Of a stretch of 64,000 bases of DNA, positions 1 to 8,515 are shown in pieces. Made by a program: the position numbers and the translations under genes. This DNA is from an uncultured Mycoplasmatota bacterium (GTDB lineage Bacteria > Bacillota_I > Bacilli_A > RF39 > UBA660): positions 1 through 64,000 of the forward strand of contig UQRY01000002.1 in NCBI GenBank assembly GCA_900543675.1, read 5' to 3'. The notes under the pieces were generated by a model. It saw only the letters and a list, made by a program, of their open reading frames with translations, did no database searches and had not been told where the DNA came from. Each line of letters begins with the position of its first letter. Position 1 is the first letter of the stretch.

Positions 1-77
1 ATTGCATAAAAACTAATTTATATCGCATATCAGTCGCAAAGTATAACAGAACTTTGTGAAAAAGTAAGGCAAAAATT

Positions 78-105
78 TTGAAAAGTATCTAGATTTTGGT
101 ATAAT
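78..105 (+). promoter_or_regulatory. Promoter of the BspA-like surface gene
   Basis: TTGAAA at 78-83 and TATAAT at 100-105 are separated by 16 bp. A TG at 97-98 makes an extended -10. The ATG follows at 139 with a GAGGTGAAA ribosome site. Bases 1-77 hold nothing I can assign. Confidence 0.7.
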
Positions 106-138
106 AATAGTAGTACTATAATAATACGAGGTGAAACG

Positions 139-2175
139 ATGAAAAATGGCATAAAGATTTTGTTAATCATTGTTTGTTTAGTTACTGTTATCTTTATTAT
201 AGGAGGAAGTTATGCTTATTTTACTGCCTATGATACTTCAGAACAACAAGTGGTAAAAGTAGATAACTTAGAGATTACCTACGAAACTGGACAAGATATC
301 CTAATGGAGAATGCTTTGCCACAACCATTAGAATCAATCGAATCCTCTCCTGGTCACCAATTTACAATAAGAAATACAGGTGATAGAGATATAAATTATA
401 ATGTGGTTTTTAGTGAAATATCTTTAATCAAAGATAATCAAGATACGTTTTCGAATTATTTAGGATGGGCCATTTATTCTACAGATTCTAGTTATCAAAA
501 TGAAACTTTTTTAAAATCGGGTTCGTTTTCTTCTCTAAGTGGATTTTTATCTGGAGATAAAGAATTAGTGATTAAAACAGATATTCCCCTAAAAAAAGGA
601 GAAAGTCACAGCTTTATCTTGAAAGTAGGACTAGTGGAAAGTGGCGGTATTCAAAATAGAGATGCCGGACTCGATTTATCATTCAAAATGCAAGTGGATA
701 CCTTTGAGCGAGAAGAGGCAGTTAGTAAGCAATCGATTTATCATTATAAGGAAGGCGAAAGTCCTGTAATAACCGATGAACAGAAAGCATCAGTTACAAA
801 AATTATCCTTCAAAACCGAATAGCTCCTATTGAAGGAGCGGAGACATCATTAGACTTTTCTCCTAATCAGGATGGTAGCTGTATGGTTTATTTAGTAGAA
901 AATCAAGATGAAGCGGGAACCTATACGGTTTACTTTCAAGGAAACGATGAGATTTGGTTAGAGGAGGGAATTAGATTCTTTCAAAGCTTTATTAAACTGA
1001 GAGAAATTGAAAATATAGAAATATTAAATACTTCCCAAGTAACGAGTATGTGGAATATGTTTGCAGGATGTGTGGAACTGACTAGTTTGGATTTATCACA
1101 CTTTGATACTTCTAATGTGACTGATATGTGGGGAATGTTTGCCCAATGTAGTAAGTTAACGAATTTAAACATCAGTAATTTTGATACTTCCAAAGTAACC
1201 AGAATGGCTTGGATGTTTGAAAATACCGGTTTAACAGGAATTGATCTTTCTCATTTTGATACCTCACAAGTTACCGATATGAGCGGGATGTTTTATAATA
1301 TTCAAAACTTAAAATGGGTAGATGTTTCTAGTTTTGATACTTCTAAAGTAGAAAATATGGAGCAAATGTTTAACAACTGTGTTCAATTAAAGAACTTGAA
1401 TTTGGCGAACTTTAATACTAGTGTAGTAACGGATATGCATGATATGTTTTCAGGATGTAATAGTTTAACAAGTTTAAATGTCAGCAACTTTGATACTTCT
1501 AAAGTTACACAAATGGGTGGAATGTTTAATGGCTGTTGGAGCTTATTAAGCCTAGATCTTTCCAGTTTTGTGACCTCTTCAGTAACAAATATGAGATATA
1601 TGTTTTATGATTGTGGTCAATTAACCAAGTTAGATGTAAGTCGATTTGATACATCGCAAGTACTAGATATGACTCGTATGTTTGGCTATTGTCGATCATT
1701 AATTTCCCTTAATCTAAGTAATTTTAATACAGAAAATGTGACAGATATGAGTTTTATGTTTGTTTATTGTACTTCCTTAACATTCCTTGATGTCAGTAGC
1801 TTTATGACTACAAATGTAACGAATATGAATGGGATGTTTAGTCATTGTACGGCATTAGCCAATCTTAATCTTTCTAATTTTAGTACACCTAAAGTGACTA
1901 ATATGCAGACAATGTTTGATTCTTGTACGAATTTATCTAGTCTTAATTTAAGCAGCTTCGATATGTCTAAAGTACAAAATACAAAATGGATGTTTTCTTC
2001 TTGCAGAAATTTAAAAGCCATTAAATTTGGTAATTTTAATTATTCTAGTATTGTAGATTCTGAAGCTATGTTTAGTGGAGTTAATGCCAATATTGTCATA
2101 ACGATTACAAATAGTGACGCAGTTTCTTGGTTACAAGATAAACTTGCATCAGGAAGTGTCGTAGTCAGTGCGTAA
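139..2175 (+). CDS. BspA-like repeat surface protein with TasA/SipW-type N-terminus
   Basis: This is probably a secreted or surface adhesin-like protein. Residues 5-24 are a hydrophobic segment followed by SYAYFTAYD, the form seen in TasA/camelysin-type proteins that depend on SipW signal peptidase. Residues about 30-190 resemble the TasA-like beta domain of the gene at 60076. From about residue 301 there are roughly 13 tandem units of 24-26 residues with the pattern VTxMxxMFxxCxxLxxLxLSxFDTSx. This is the BspA/DUF285 leucine-rich repeat known from surface proteins of gut Firmicutes and mycoplasmas. The last unit near residue 640 is degenerate. I see no LPXTG motif or C-terminal membrane anchor, so retention at the surface is unexplained. 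The binding partner is unknown. The gene has its own promoter and terminator. Confidence 0.85.
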   Translation: MKNGIKILLIIVCLVTVIFIIGGSYAYFTAYDTSEQQVVKVDNLEITYETGQDILMENALPQPLESIESSPGHQFTIRNTGDRDINYNVVFSEISLIKDNQDTFSNYLGWAIYSTDSSYQNETFLKSGSFSSLSGFLSGDKELVIKTDIPLKKGESHSFILKVGLVESGGIQNRDAGLDLSFKMQVDTFEREEAVSKQSIYHYKEGESPVITDEQKASVTKIILQNRIAPIEGAETSLDFSPNQDGSCMVYLVENQDEAGTYTVYFQGNDEIWLEEGIRFFQSFIKLREIENIEILNTSQVTSMWNMFAGCVELTSLDLSHFDTSNVTDMWGMFAQCSKLTNLNISNFDTSKVTRMAWMFENTGLTGIDLSHFDTSQVTDMSGMFYNIQNLKWVDVSSFDTSKVENMEQMFNNCVQLKNLNLANFNTSVVTDMHDMFSGCNSLTSLNVSNFDTSKVTQMGGMFNGCWSLLSLDLSSFVTSSVTNMRYMFYDCGQLTKLDVSRFDTSQVLDMTRMFGYCRSLISLNLSNFNTENVTDMSFMFVYCTSLTFLDVSSFMTTNVTNMNGMFSHCTALANLNLSNFSTPKVTNMQTMFDSCTNLSSLNLSSFDMSKVQNTKWMFSSCRNLKAIKFGNFNYSSIVDSEAMFSGVNANIVITITNSDAVSWLQDKLASGSVVVSA

Positions 2176-2179
2176 AACG

Positions 2180-2216
2180 GAAAAGAAAATACGAATTGAA
2201 GGTATTTTCTTTTTTC
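2180..2216 (+). terminator. Intrinsic terminator after the surface protein gene
   Basis: Inverted repeat AGAAAATAC (2184-2192) and GTATTTTCT (2202-2210) with a T run, directly after the stop codon. Confidence 0.8.
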
Positions 2217-2221
2217 AGTGT

Positions 2222-2250
2222 GCATGTTTTTTTTATCATTCTCATATATT
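2222..2250 (+). promoter_or_regulatory. Possible sigma-E-like sporulation promoter before spoVID
   Basis: GCATGTT (2222-2228) and CATATATT (2243-2250) are 14 bp apart. Each differs by about one position from the Bacillus sigma-E boxes (kmATATT and CATACAnT). Start of transcription near 2258 would leave a short leader before the ATG at 2272. In Bacillus subtilis spoVID is sigma-E dependent, so the location fits, but the match alone is weak. Confidence 0.4.
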
Positions 2251-2271
2251 GAAATAGAAATGAGGGATAAG

Positions 2272-3198
2272 ATGAAAAAAATAATACCTTTTACGAAGAC
2301 GATTAAATTTAAAACGATGATCGCCGAGATCACCGATATTGAAACCAAACATAATCTCGAGGTAAAAGAAGGAAATACTATCGAAGGAGACATCCTGCTT
2401 GATGGTAAATATAAAATGCATGAAGCAAGTCAAATAGAGGAGGAGTTTCATTACAATTTACCATTCACGATAGAAGTGGATAATAAATATGATATCTCAA
2501 ACTGTACAATTACGATTGATGACTTCTATTTTGAAATCATTAACGAAGAAGATTTAAAAATTAATATAGAATTAGAAATTGGTAATGTGGAAGAAAAACC
2601 TTTACCTAAAGAAGATATCTCCTTAGATGAAGAAGATATTCGCAAGACAGTAGAGAAAATTCCAATTGAAATTGAAGAAAAGAAAGAAAAAATAGAGATC
2701 GAACCATTAGAAAAAGAAGAGTCTATCGATGAATTAGAAATAACCGATGTATCGGATACGATTAGTGGAAAAGATGGTTTCCCAGCTTTACCAGATAAAA
2801 GTGATTTAGAACAAGAAATTGAGGCTAAGCTAACACAAGAAATTTCTAAAAATAAAGAAATTTACGACCAAGAAGTAAAAACGTATCAACAAGCGTCAAC
2901 TTACACTTCAAGTGCCGCAACGACTACTTCTACTCAACAAGAAGAAGAGATCAATCTATCTACAGTAACGAAAAAAGACCGTCCTAAAGAAGAATCTAAG
3001 ATGTCCTCTATTTTCAATGCGATCGCATCCAGTGATGAAACTTTCGTCACGTATCATGTTTACATAGTTAGAGAAAATGATACGGTAGATTCCATCATCG
3101 AAAAGTATAAAACTACTCGTGATGATCTAGTGGCTTATAACGATTTAGAAAATATAAAAATTGGTAGCAAAGTAATTATTCCATGTCAACATGAATAA
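2272..3198 (+). CDS. spoVID: SpoVID-like spore coat assembly protein with C-terminal LysM
   Basis: Likely morphogenetic protein that helps the coat encase the forespore. The N-terminal ~110 residues form a beta-rich domain resembling the SpoVID N-terminal (DUF3794-like) domain, ending in an alternating ISLDEEDI-like acidic stretch. Residues about 110-250 are highly charged and low in complexity. The last ~48 residues form a LysM domain (YHVYIVRENDTVDSIIEKYK, then IKIGSKVIIPC). I chose ATG 2272 because GAGG lies 6 bases upstream. An in-frame ATG at 2218 lies in the terminator region and has no ribosome site. The next gene, YsxE-like, overlaps by 8 bases, and valS lies further downstream. That order (spoVID-ysxE-valS) is the Bacillus order and strongly supports the assignment despite low sequence similarity. 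Confidence 0.75.
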   Translation: MKKIIPFTKTIKFKTMIAEITDIETKHNLEVKEGNTIEGDILLDGKYKMHEASQIEEEFHYNLPFTIEVDNKYDISNCTITIDDFYFEIINEEDLKINIELEIGNVEEKPLPKEDISLDEEDIRKTVEKIPIEIEEKKEKIEIEPLEKEESIDELEITDVSDTISGKDGFPALPDKSDLEQEIEAKLTQEISKNKEIYDQEVKTYQQASTYTSSAATTTSTQQEEEINLSTVTKKDRPKEESKMSSIFNAIASSDETFVTYHVYIVRENDTVDSIIEKYKTTRDDLVAYNDLENIKIGSKVIIPCQHE

Positions 3199-4090
3199 AA
3201 GACAAGAATTAGAAAAATACAATTTAAAAGCCTCACGTTACCAAAAAAAGAAAAAAGTAGATATTATTTCTACAGAAAATAATCGTTATTGTCTAAAAGA
3301 AGGAAACAACACCAATATTTACGAATATCTAAGAACCCGTAATTTCCATAATTTTCCCCCAAATTTAACGAATAATTCCGATCCTTATGAAATAACCGAA
3401 TACATCGATGACTTTGAAGTACCAGAAGAACAACGAATAGAAGATTTGATCTATCTCGTCAGTCTATTACACACGAAGACAACATTCTATAAAAATGTAG
3501 ATATTGATCAAGTAAAAAAAATCTATGAAGAAATCATCGATCGTCAAGATTATCTATACAATTATTATTCTGGATTACAGAATATGATTGAAAGTGAAGT
3601 TTATATGTCCCCGAGTCATTACTTGTTAATCAGAAATATTTCTATTTTATATCAAAATATTGGGGAAAGTAAAAAACGAATAGAATCGTGGTATCAAAAA
3701 GTAAAAACAAGTAAAAAACTTCGTTATGCGATGACACATGGTGCGTTAGAAAAAGAACACCTAATTGAAAATAATGATCTTTATCTAATTAGTTGGGGTA
3801 AAGCAAGAATTAATTTACCAGTTTATGATCTATTAAATATTTATCAAAACAATAAAGAAAAAATTGATATCTTTGATCTATTAGACATATACCAAACAAA
3901 ATATATTCTAAAAGAAGAAGAAATCGATCTCTTTCTGGCCTTAACTTTATTACCAGAAAAATTGGAAATGAAGAAAACAGAAGTTCAAAAAATTAAACAA
4001 GTATTCACGATTACAGATACTGCTTATCAATTACGTGAAAAACTAAATAGAATGAATAAAGCGAATTCTAAGCCTAAACATCCTATTTAG
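3191..4090 (+). CDS. ysxE: YsxE/CotS-like spore coat protein (kinase-fold relative)
   Basis: Overlaps the end of spoVID by 8 bases, as expected of a coupled pair. Length (299 residues) and layout resemble the CotS/YsxE/YutH family, which has an aminoglycoside-phosphotransferase-like fold. Visible features are a small N-terminal beta part (residues 1-75), a helical middle (EEQRIEDLIYLVSLLHTKTT is a family-like helix with LLH), and a helical C-terminal half containing ISWGKARINLPVYDLLNIY, which matches the region after the kinase loop (W..a....pi.DL). I cannot find a convincing HGD catalytic loop, so it may be a catalytically dead coat component. The assignment rests on synteny with SpoVID plus pattern; the function is inferred from Bacillus. 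Confidence 0.65.
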   Translation: MNKRQELEKYNLKASRYQKKKKVDIISTENNRYCLKEGNNTNIYEYLRTRNFHNFPPNLTNNSDPYEITEYIDDFEVPEEQRIEDLIYLVSLLHTKTTFYKNVDIDQVKKIYEEIIDRQDYLYNYYSGLQNMIESEVYMSPSHYLLIRNISILYQNIGESKKRIESWYQKVKTSKKLRYAMTHGALEKEHLIENNDLYLISWGKARINLPVYDLLNIYQNNKEKIDIFDLLDIYQTKYILKEEEIDLFLALTLLPEKLEMKKTEVQKIKQVFTITDTAYQLREKLNRMNKANSKPKHPI

Positions 4091-4095
4091 TTTTT

Positions 4096-4320
4096 TTAAA
4101 AGATAATACGAATAAAGCCGACGATCACCAAAATCAAAAATAACAAGCATAGAAACGAGTTAAAGCGAGAGACAAAGAATATCGCAAAAAGGCATTGATA
4201 AAATAAAATGATCAGTAATGAAAGAAGACAGCCCATATAAAAAATACTAGATTTCCTTCTACATTTACAAGATTCACATCGGCAGAAAAAACCATGTCCT
4301 TGTCCTTTTTTAAACATCAT
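4096..4320 (-). CDS. Small Cys-rich-headed membrane protein
   Basis: A 74-residue protein with a basic, cysteine-rich head (FFCRCESCKCRRK) and two hydrophobic segments (about residues 26-45 and 50-70). The four cysteines in CRCESCKC could bind metal, but no family is recognised. An AGGTG ribosome site precedes ATG 4320/4317. An upstream in-frame GTG at 4326 is less likely because it overlaps that site. It converges on ysxE with only 5 bases between stops. A small membrane protein beside coat genes would fit a spore role, but that is a guess from position only. Confidence 0.55.
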   Translation of the reverse strand: MMFKKGQGHGFFCRCESCKCRRKSSIFYMGCLLSLLIILFYQCLFAIFFVSRFNSFLCLLFLILVIVGFIRIIF

Positions 4321-4397
4321 TTTCACCTACTGTATTATATGAAAAAATCAAGTCTCTGTATGGGCTAATCACTTTGTACAGAAAATGAAATCAATAC

Positions 4398-4426
4398 TTG
4401 CCAATCAGTAAATTCCCTCGTATAAT
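4398..4426 (+). promoter_or_regulatory. Promoter of the first HD-domain gene
   Basis: TTGCCA (4398-4403), 17-bp spacer, TATAAT (4421-4426). A housekeeping-type promoter ending 30 bases before the ATG at 4457. Confidence 0.75.
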
Positions 4427-4456
4427 GGAAATATTATAAAAAAAGAGGGATGAGTA

Positions 4457-5209
4457 ATGAGAATAAAGAAGGAATGGATTTCACTATTTGAAGAGTTTTA
4501 TCAACAGTATGATAGTAGTAACCCTAAAATTAAAGAACGTTATCTTCACACTTATCGAGTCGTAGATAGAATAGAAGAATTAGCGATAAGTCTTCACCTA
4601 ACCGAAGAAGAAATTGAACTTGCGGAATTAATTGCCTTATTACACGATATTGGCCGTTTTGAACAGTTATCTATTTATCATACCGTCAATGATAGAAAGA
4701 GTTTAGATCATGGAGAATATGGAGTAAAAATATTGTTTGAAGATGGTTTAATCGAAAAGTTTAAAATACCAGAAGAATATTATCCAATCATCAAAATAAG
4801 TATTTTTAATCATAATAAAATGGAATTAACAGGAATTAAAAATAAAAAAGAAGAATTATTTGCAAAGATGATCAAAGATGCCGATAAACTAGACATTATC
4901 TATTTATTAATTGAAAATAATGAGTTACCAACCACTAATGAAGAAGTAACACCAACTTGCCGAGAACTATTTTTCCAACACCAGATGATTCCCTATAGAG
5001 AACTAAAAACAGATAGTGATCACTTATTAATCTATTTAGGTTATGTCTATGAATTATATTTTTCTAATAGTTTCCGTTATCTAGAAGAAACAAAACTATA
5101 TGAAAAAATGGCTAAAGAGTTAAATTATCCGTCACACTTAAAAGAATATTTTCAAGAAGTAGAAAAGTATATTCAAAATAAAAGTATTGAACCAGAATTT
5201 CAAGATTAA
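4457..5209 (+). CDS. HD-domain phosphohydrolase
   Basis: A soluble 250-residue HD superfamily metal-dependent phosphohydrolase. Candidate metal ligands are His31, His63-Asp64 in LLHDIGRFEQ, and an Asp in KMIKDADKLDII near residue 139. The stretch FNHNKM supplies a further conserved His. The substrate cannot be read from the sequence. Relatives act on nucleotides or phosphate esters. A clear paralogue lies at 7769, where LLHDIGRFEQ is identical, so the pair arose by duplication. It has its own promoter and a GAGGGATGAG ribosome site. The next gene begins 30 bases after its stop and may be co-transcribed. Confidence 0.85.
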   Translation: MRIKKEWISLFEEFYQQYDSSNPKIKERYLHTYRVVDRIEELAISLHLTEEEIELAELIALLHDIGRFEQLSIYHTVNDRKSLDHGEYGVKILFEDGLIEKFKIPEEYYPIIKISIFNHNKMELTGIKNKKEELFAKMIKDADKLDIIYLLIENNELPTTNEEVTPTCRELFFQHQMIPYRELKTDSDHLLIYLGYVYELYFSNSFRYLEETKLYEKMAKELNYPSHLKEYFQEVEKYIQNKSIEPEFQD

Positions 5210-5239
5210 ATAAAAATGATATAGTTAGGATGATGGTAG

Positions 5240-7417
5240 TTGAAAACAAAATATTATTATCAGGGAATCCCACTAAAAGAATATTGTAATCAACATTCTA
5301 TAAATTATAGTACAATTGGGACGAGAATAATAGCTAAGCAAAAAGAAAATCCTACTTTATCTATAGATGAATTAGTCGTTTATGCGGTAGAATCTTATCA
5401 GAGTTCCGTAGAAAAATATTATTATCAAGGAATGTTATTAACTGAATATTGTAAAAAGAATTCACTATCTTATCCTACAATTTATACTAGAATTCAAACA
5501 AGAATAAAGCAATGCCCAGATTCTTCTTTAGACGAAGTGATTTCTGATGTGATAGAAAATTATATGGATTACAAGATTAAATATCTCTACCAAGGAATAT
5601 CTTTAAGTAAATATTGCCGTGAACATTCTCTAAATTATCGTACAATTGTTATGAGATTTTCTAAACGAAAAAAACGTTATCCTGAACAATCCGATGAAGA
5701 GATTCTTACCTATGTAATTGAAGAGTATAGGAATACTAAGTTAAAATACTATTATCTAGGAGTTCCATTAAAAAAATATTGTGAAGATCAATCTTTAAAC
5801 TATGGAATGATTATATCTAGAATAGATAGACTAAAAAAACAATATCCTACTTTATCTAATGAAAAATTAGTTGACTATGCCATAAATAAAACTAAACCTA
5901 AGTTTAAATATATGTATCAGGGAATACCCTTAAGTCAATATTGCCGTGAACATTCTCTAAATTATCGTACAATTCTCAAAAAATTCTCTGAACGAAAAAA
6001 ACAATACCCAGACCAATCCGATGAAGAAATTTTTACTTGTATAATCGAAGGATACAGTAACTCTAATTTTAAATATTATTATCAAGGAATTCCATTAAAA
6101 AAATATTGTGAAGATCAATCCTTAAATTATAAGACTATTCTATCTAGAATTGAAAAAAGAAAAAAACAATATCCCACCTTATCTGATGATGAATTAGTTA
6201 ATTATGCCATAAATTATGTTAATACTAAGATTAAATATATTTATCAAGGAATGTCTTTAAGGAATTATTGTGAAAAATATTTGCTTAGTTATCAAACGAT
6301 TATATCTAGAATGTGTCAAAAAAGAATAGAATGCCCAAGTTTAAATGATGATGAATTAGTTGATTATGCGATGGATAATTATATCGAACCTGTATATAAG
6401 TATTATTATGAAGATACTACTTTATTTGATTATTGTGCTAAAAATGATTATAACTATTCTACAGTAGTCAGAAAGTTTATGAAGAAGAAACAAGAGTTAT
6501 TAGAAATAAGCGATGAAGAAATCATGCGTTTAGCGGTGGAAGAATATCGGTTAGAGAAAGAAAAAAGAGATAAAATGACGAAAATAAGAGATATTTTTAA
6601 CACTCTAAAAGTTAATCAAGATATAGAAAAATTGAAAACATCTTGTTCATTTTTAAACATTAATTTTGAAAACGTACAAGAATTAAAAAATGCGGGGTAT
6701 ACGACTTATCAGGCAGTTAGTATGATTTGGTATTTTTCTGATCAACAAGACGAAAAAAATAATAAAATATTATCTCAAAACCATTTAACAGAAATTAAAA
6801 TCTTAGCAAGTAGTGATTTATCTACCTTAGATATTTTTTCATTAATTTTTCTATATAAGTGCCATCTTGTTGATACAAGAGAAGTACTATGGGATAAATA
6901 TTTGAAAATAAATACGAAAATGATTGTAAGAGTGTTAAAAAGAGAACTTCCTCTAGAACATTATCATGATCTTTTAAATGAATTACAGATTTGTACGTTA
7001 GAAATTATAGATAGAACATATTCTAATATTAGTGGAGAAGTCGTTAATTATATAAAAAAGAATATTAAAGGAGCAATATTAGACTATATGAGAAAGAATC
7101 CTTATACAAAATCTTTAGATGAAGACGTCTATGAGAATCAAATAGCAACAAAATTAGATTTTGTAGTGGGTAAACCGGTATCTACTGACGAACCATTTAG
7201 TGAAGAAATGATAAATGTTATCGGTACTTTGCCTAAAGAGGAAATTCAATTTCTCCTTCTTCGCTTTCAAGAGAATTTATCTTATGATGAACTTGCGCAA
7301 AGATTTGGTGTGTTAATCGAGGATATTCAAGAAAAAGAGATGTCCATTTTAAGTAAGATTAAAGAAACTTTATACCAAAATGAAGATAGTCTTATTTTGA
7401 AAAAAGTAAAAGTATGA
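5240..7417 (+). CDS. Eight tandem HTH-like repeats fused to a sigma-factor-like C-terminal region
   Basis: No whole-length family is recognised. Residues 1 to about 440 are eight units of 54-58 residues. The unit pattern is KYYYQGIPLKKYC, then SLNYxTIxxRI, then KKxYPxLSDEELVxYAI. The core G-x-L-x-x-Y-C...LNY-x-T-I-x-x-R resembles a helix-turn-helix. Units 3 and 5, and 4 and 6, are closest in pairs, suggesting duplication of two-unit blocks. Unit 8 is the most diverged. After a helical linker, a segment with VVNYIKKNIKGAILDYMRKN resembles the end of sigma region 2/start of region 3 (compare RIRGAILDELR in FliA). The last ~70 residues contain LPKEEIQFLLLRFQENLSYD then ELAQRFGV, the form of sigma region 4. 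The start is TTG 5240 after AGGATGATGG; no in-frame ATG precedes it. DNA binding and a transcription role are inferred. Confidence 0.8.
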   Translation: MKTKYYYQGIPLKEYCNQHSINYSTIGTRIIAKQKENPTLSIDELVVYAVESYQSSVEKYYYQGMLLTEYCKKNSLSYPTIYTRIQTRIKQCPDSSLDEVISDVIENYMDYKIKYLYQGISLSKYCREHSLNYRTIVMRFSKRKKRYPEQSDEEILTYVIEEYRNTKLKYYYLGVPLKKYCEDQSLNYGMIISRIDRLKKQYPTLSNEKLVDYAINKTKPKFKYMYQGIPLSQYCREHSLNYRTILKKFSERKKQYPDQSDEEIFTCIIEGYSNSNFKYYYQGIPLKKYCEDQSLNYKTILSRIEKRKKQYPTLSDDELVNYAINYVNTKIKYIYQGMSLRNYCEKYLLSYQTIISRMCQKRIECPSLNDDELVDYAMDNYIEPVYKYYYEDTTLFDYCAKNDYNYSTVVRKFMKKKQELLEISDEEIMRLAVEEYRLEKEKRDKMTKIRDIFNTLKVNQDIEKLKTSCSFLNINFENVQELKNAGYTTYQAVSMIWYFSDQQDEKNNKILSQNHLTEIKILASSDLSTLDIFSLIFLYKCHLVDTREVLWDKYLKINTKMIVRVLKRELPLEHYHDLLNELQICTLEIIDRTYSNISGEVVNYIKKNIKGAILDYMRKNPYTKSLDEDVYENQIATKLDFVVGKPVSTDEPFSEEMINVIGTLPKEEIQFLLLRFQENLSYDELAQRFGVLIEDIQEKEMSILSKIKETLYQNEDSLILKKVKV

Positions 7418-7483
7418 TAATTGGTTATAGAAAAAATATAGATAAAAAGAATCATAATGGAAATACTAACTAAAGATAACTTA

Positions 7484-7512
7484 TTTACAAAGCAAAAAAA
7501 TTGGTCTATAAT
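7484..7512 (+). promoter_or_regulatory. Promoter of the T-box/valS operon
   Basis: TTTACA (7484-7489), 17-bp spacer, TATAAT (7507-7512), directly upstream of the T-box leader. Confidence 0.8.
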
Positions 7513-7518
7513 AAAAAC

Positions 7519-7768
7519 ACGAAATACGAAGAAGTCGAGGAGTACAAAGAATGATTCTTATAGAGAATTCATGGTTGGTGAAAATGAATAGAAATTATCT
7601 TTGGAAGGTAGCGATGGAGTAGAATTATTGAACAATGAGTAGGTAATTCCGTAGTGAAAAAGATACGTTAGTTCTTTAATGAAGGGTACTCTTTTTAAGA
7701 GTGAATTAAGGTGGTACCGCGGGTTTAACTCGTCCTTATTAATTAAAAGATAAGGAGGAGTTTTTTTT
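7519..7768 (+). promoter_or_regulatory. T-box riboswitch (probably tRNA-Val) controlling the valS operon
   Basis: The T-box signature AAGGTGGTACCGCGG is at 7708-7722. Stem I is recognisable: the distal loop GGTTGGTGAAA is closed by TTCAT/ATGAA (7568-7588). After it TTGGAAGGTAGCGATGGAG holds a GTA triplet at 7608-7610 that fits a valine specifier; this exact triplet is my inference. The terminator alternative is AACTCGTCCTTA (7727-7738) pairing with TAAGGAGGAGTT (7751-7762), one mismatch, then a T run to 7768. The 3' terminator arm contains the AAGGAGGAG ribosome site of the HD gene at 7769, so antitermination would both allow read-through and free the ribosome site. Uncharged tRNA-Val should turn the operon on, which fits valS downstream. 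Confidence 0.93.
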
Positions 7769-8515
7769 ATGGATTATGAACGGGTAAAAGAAGTATTTGA
7801 AAAATATGTAGAAAATTATGATCAGAAAGAAGAAATAATTAGCCTAAAGAAAGAACATAGTTTAGAAGTCGCAAACTTGATGGCAGAACTTGCTTTCCGA
7901 CTTAACTTATCTAAGGAAGAAATTATTCTAGCGAAGATTATTGGACTCCTACACGATATTGGTCGTTTTGAACAATTTAGAATCTATGGAAAGTTATCGG
8001 ATAAGAAAACGATCGATCATGCTGATCAAAGTTGTATCTATCTGTTTGAAGAAGGACACATCAGAGATTTTATTGAAGAAGACAAGTATAATGAGATTAT
8101 TGAACTAGCGATTAGGTATCATAATAAGTTGGATGTCCCACCATTAAAGGATAAGGAAAAATTATTTGTTTCGATGATTAGAGATATGGATAAAGTCGAT
8201 ATCTTTAAACAGTATGCTATTCATTATCATTATGTGTTCAAAGCGGATGAAGTGACTCCAACTGTGTTAAAAAACTTCAAAGAAAGACATCTTCTCGATA
8301 TCAAAGACAATAAATCAAAATCAGACGCCGTGTTATCGATTTTAGCCTTTATTTACGATTTTAATTTTGAAGAGAGCTTAGATATTCTAGTCGAAACAGA
8401 TAACTTTGATTTATTTGTCAGTACGATTGAGGTAGCTGAAGATAGTGAAAAATTGTGGTTAAAAGTAAGAGAAATCTGTTACGATGCAATTAACGAGGGG
8501 GTTCATCATGAATAA
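7769..8515 (+). CDS. HD-domain phosphohydrolase, first gene of the T-box operon
   Basis: A paralogue of the gene at 4457 with His30, His62-Asp63 in LLHDIGRFEQ, and a MIRDMDKVDIF segment carrying the distal Asp. It is a soluble protein of 248 residues, probably a metal-dependent phosphohydrolase of unknown substrate. It starts 8 bases after the GGAGGAG ribosome site that forms one arm of the T-box terminator, so its expression should follow tRNA-Val charging. The next gene overlaps its end by 8 bases. Having an HD enzyme ahead of valS in an amino-acid-responsive operon is unusual and hints at a link to starvation physiology. No (p)ppGpp hydrolase signature beyond the HD core is visible. Confidence 0.87.
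   Translation: MDYERVKEVFEKYVENYDQKEEIISLKKEHSLEVANLMAELAFRLNLSKEEIILAKIIGLLHDIGRFEQFRIYGKLSDKKTIDHADQSCIYLFEEGHIRDFIEEDKYNEIIELAIRYHNKLDVPPLKDKEKLFVSMIRDMDKVDIFKQYAIHYHYVFKADEVTPTVLKNFKERHLLDIKDNKSKSDAVLSILAFIYDFNFEESLDILVETDNFDLFVSTIEVAEDSEKLWLKVREICYDAINEGVHHE

Noticed and set aside
2218..2271. Longer N-terminus for the SpoVID-like protein starting at ATG 2218
   Set aside because: It begins just behind the previous terminator, has no ribosome site, and adds hydrophobic residues absent from the family; ATG 2272 has GAGG at the right distance.
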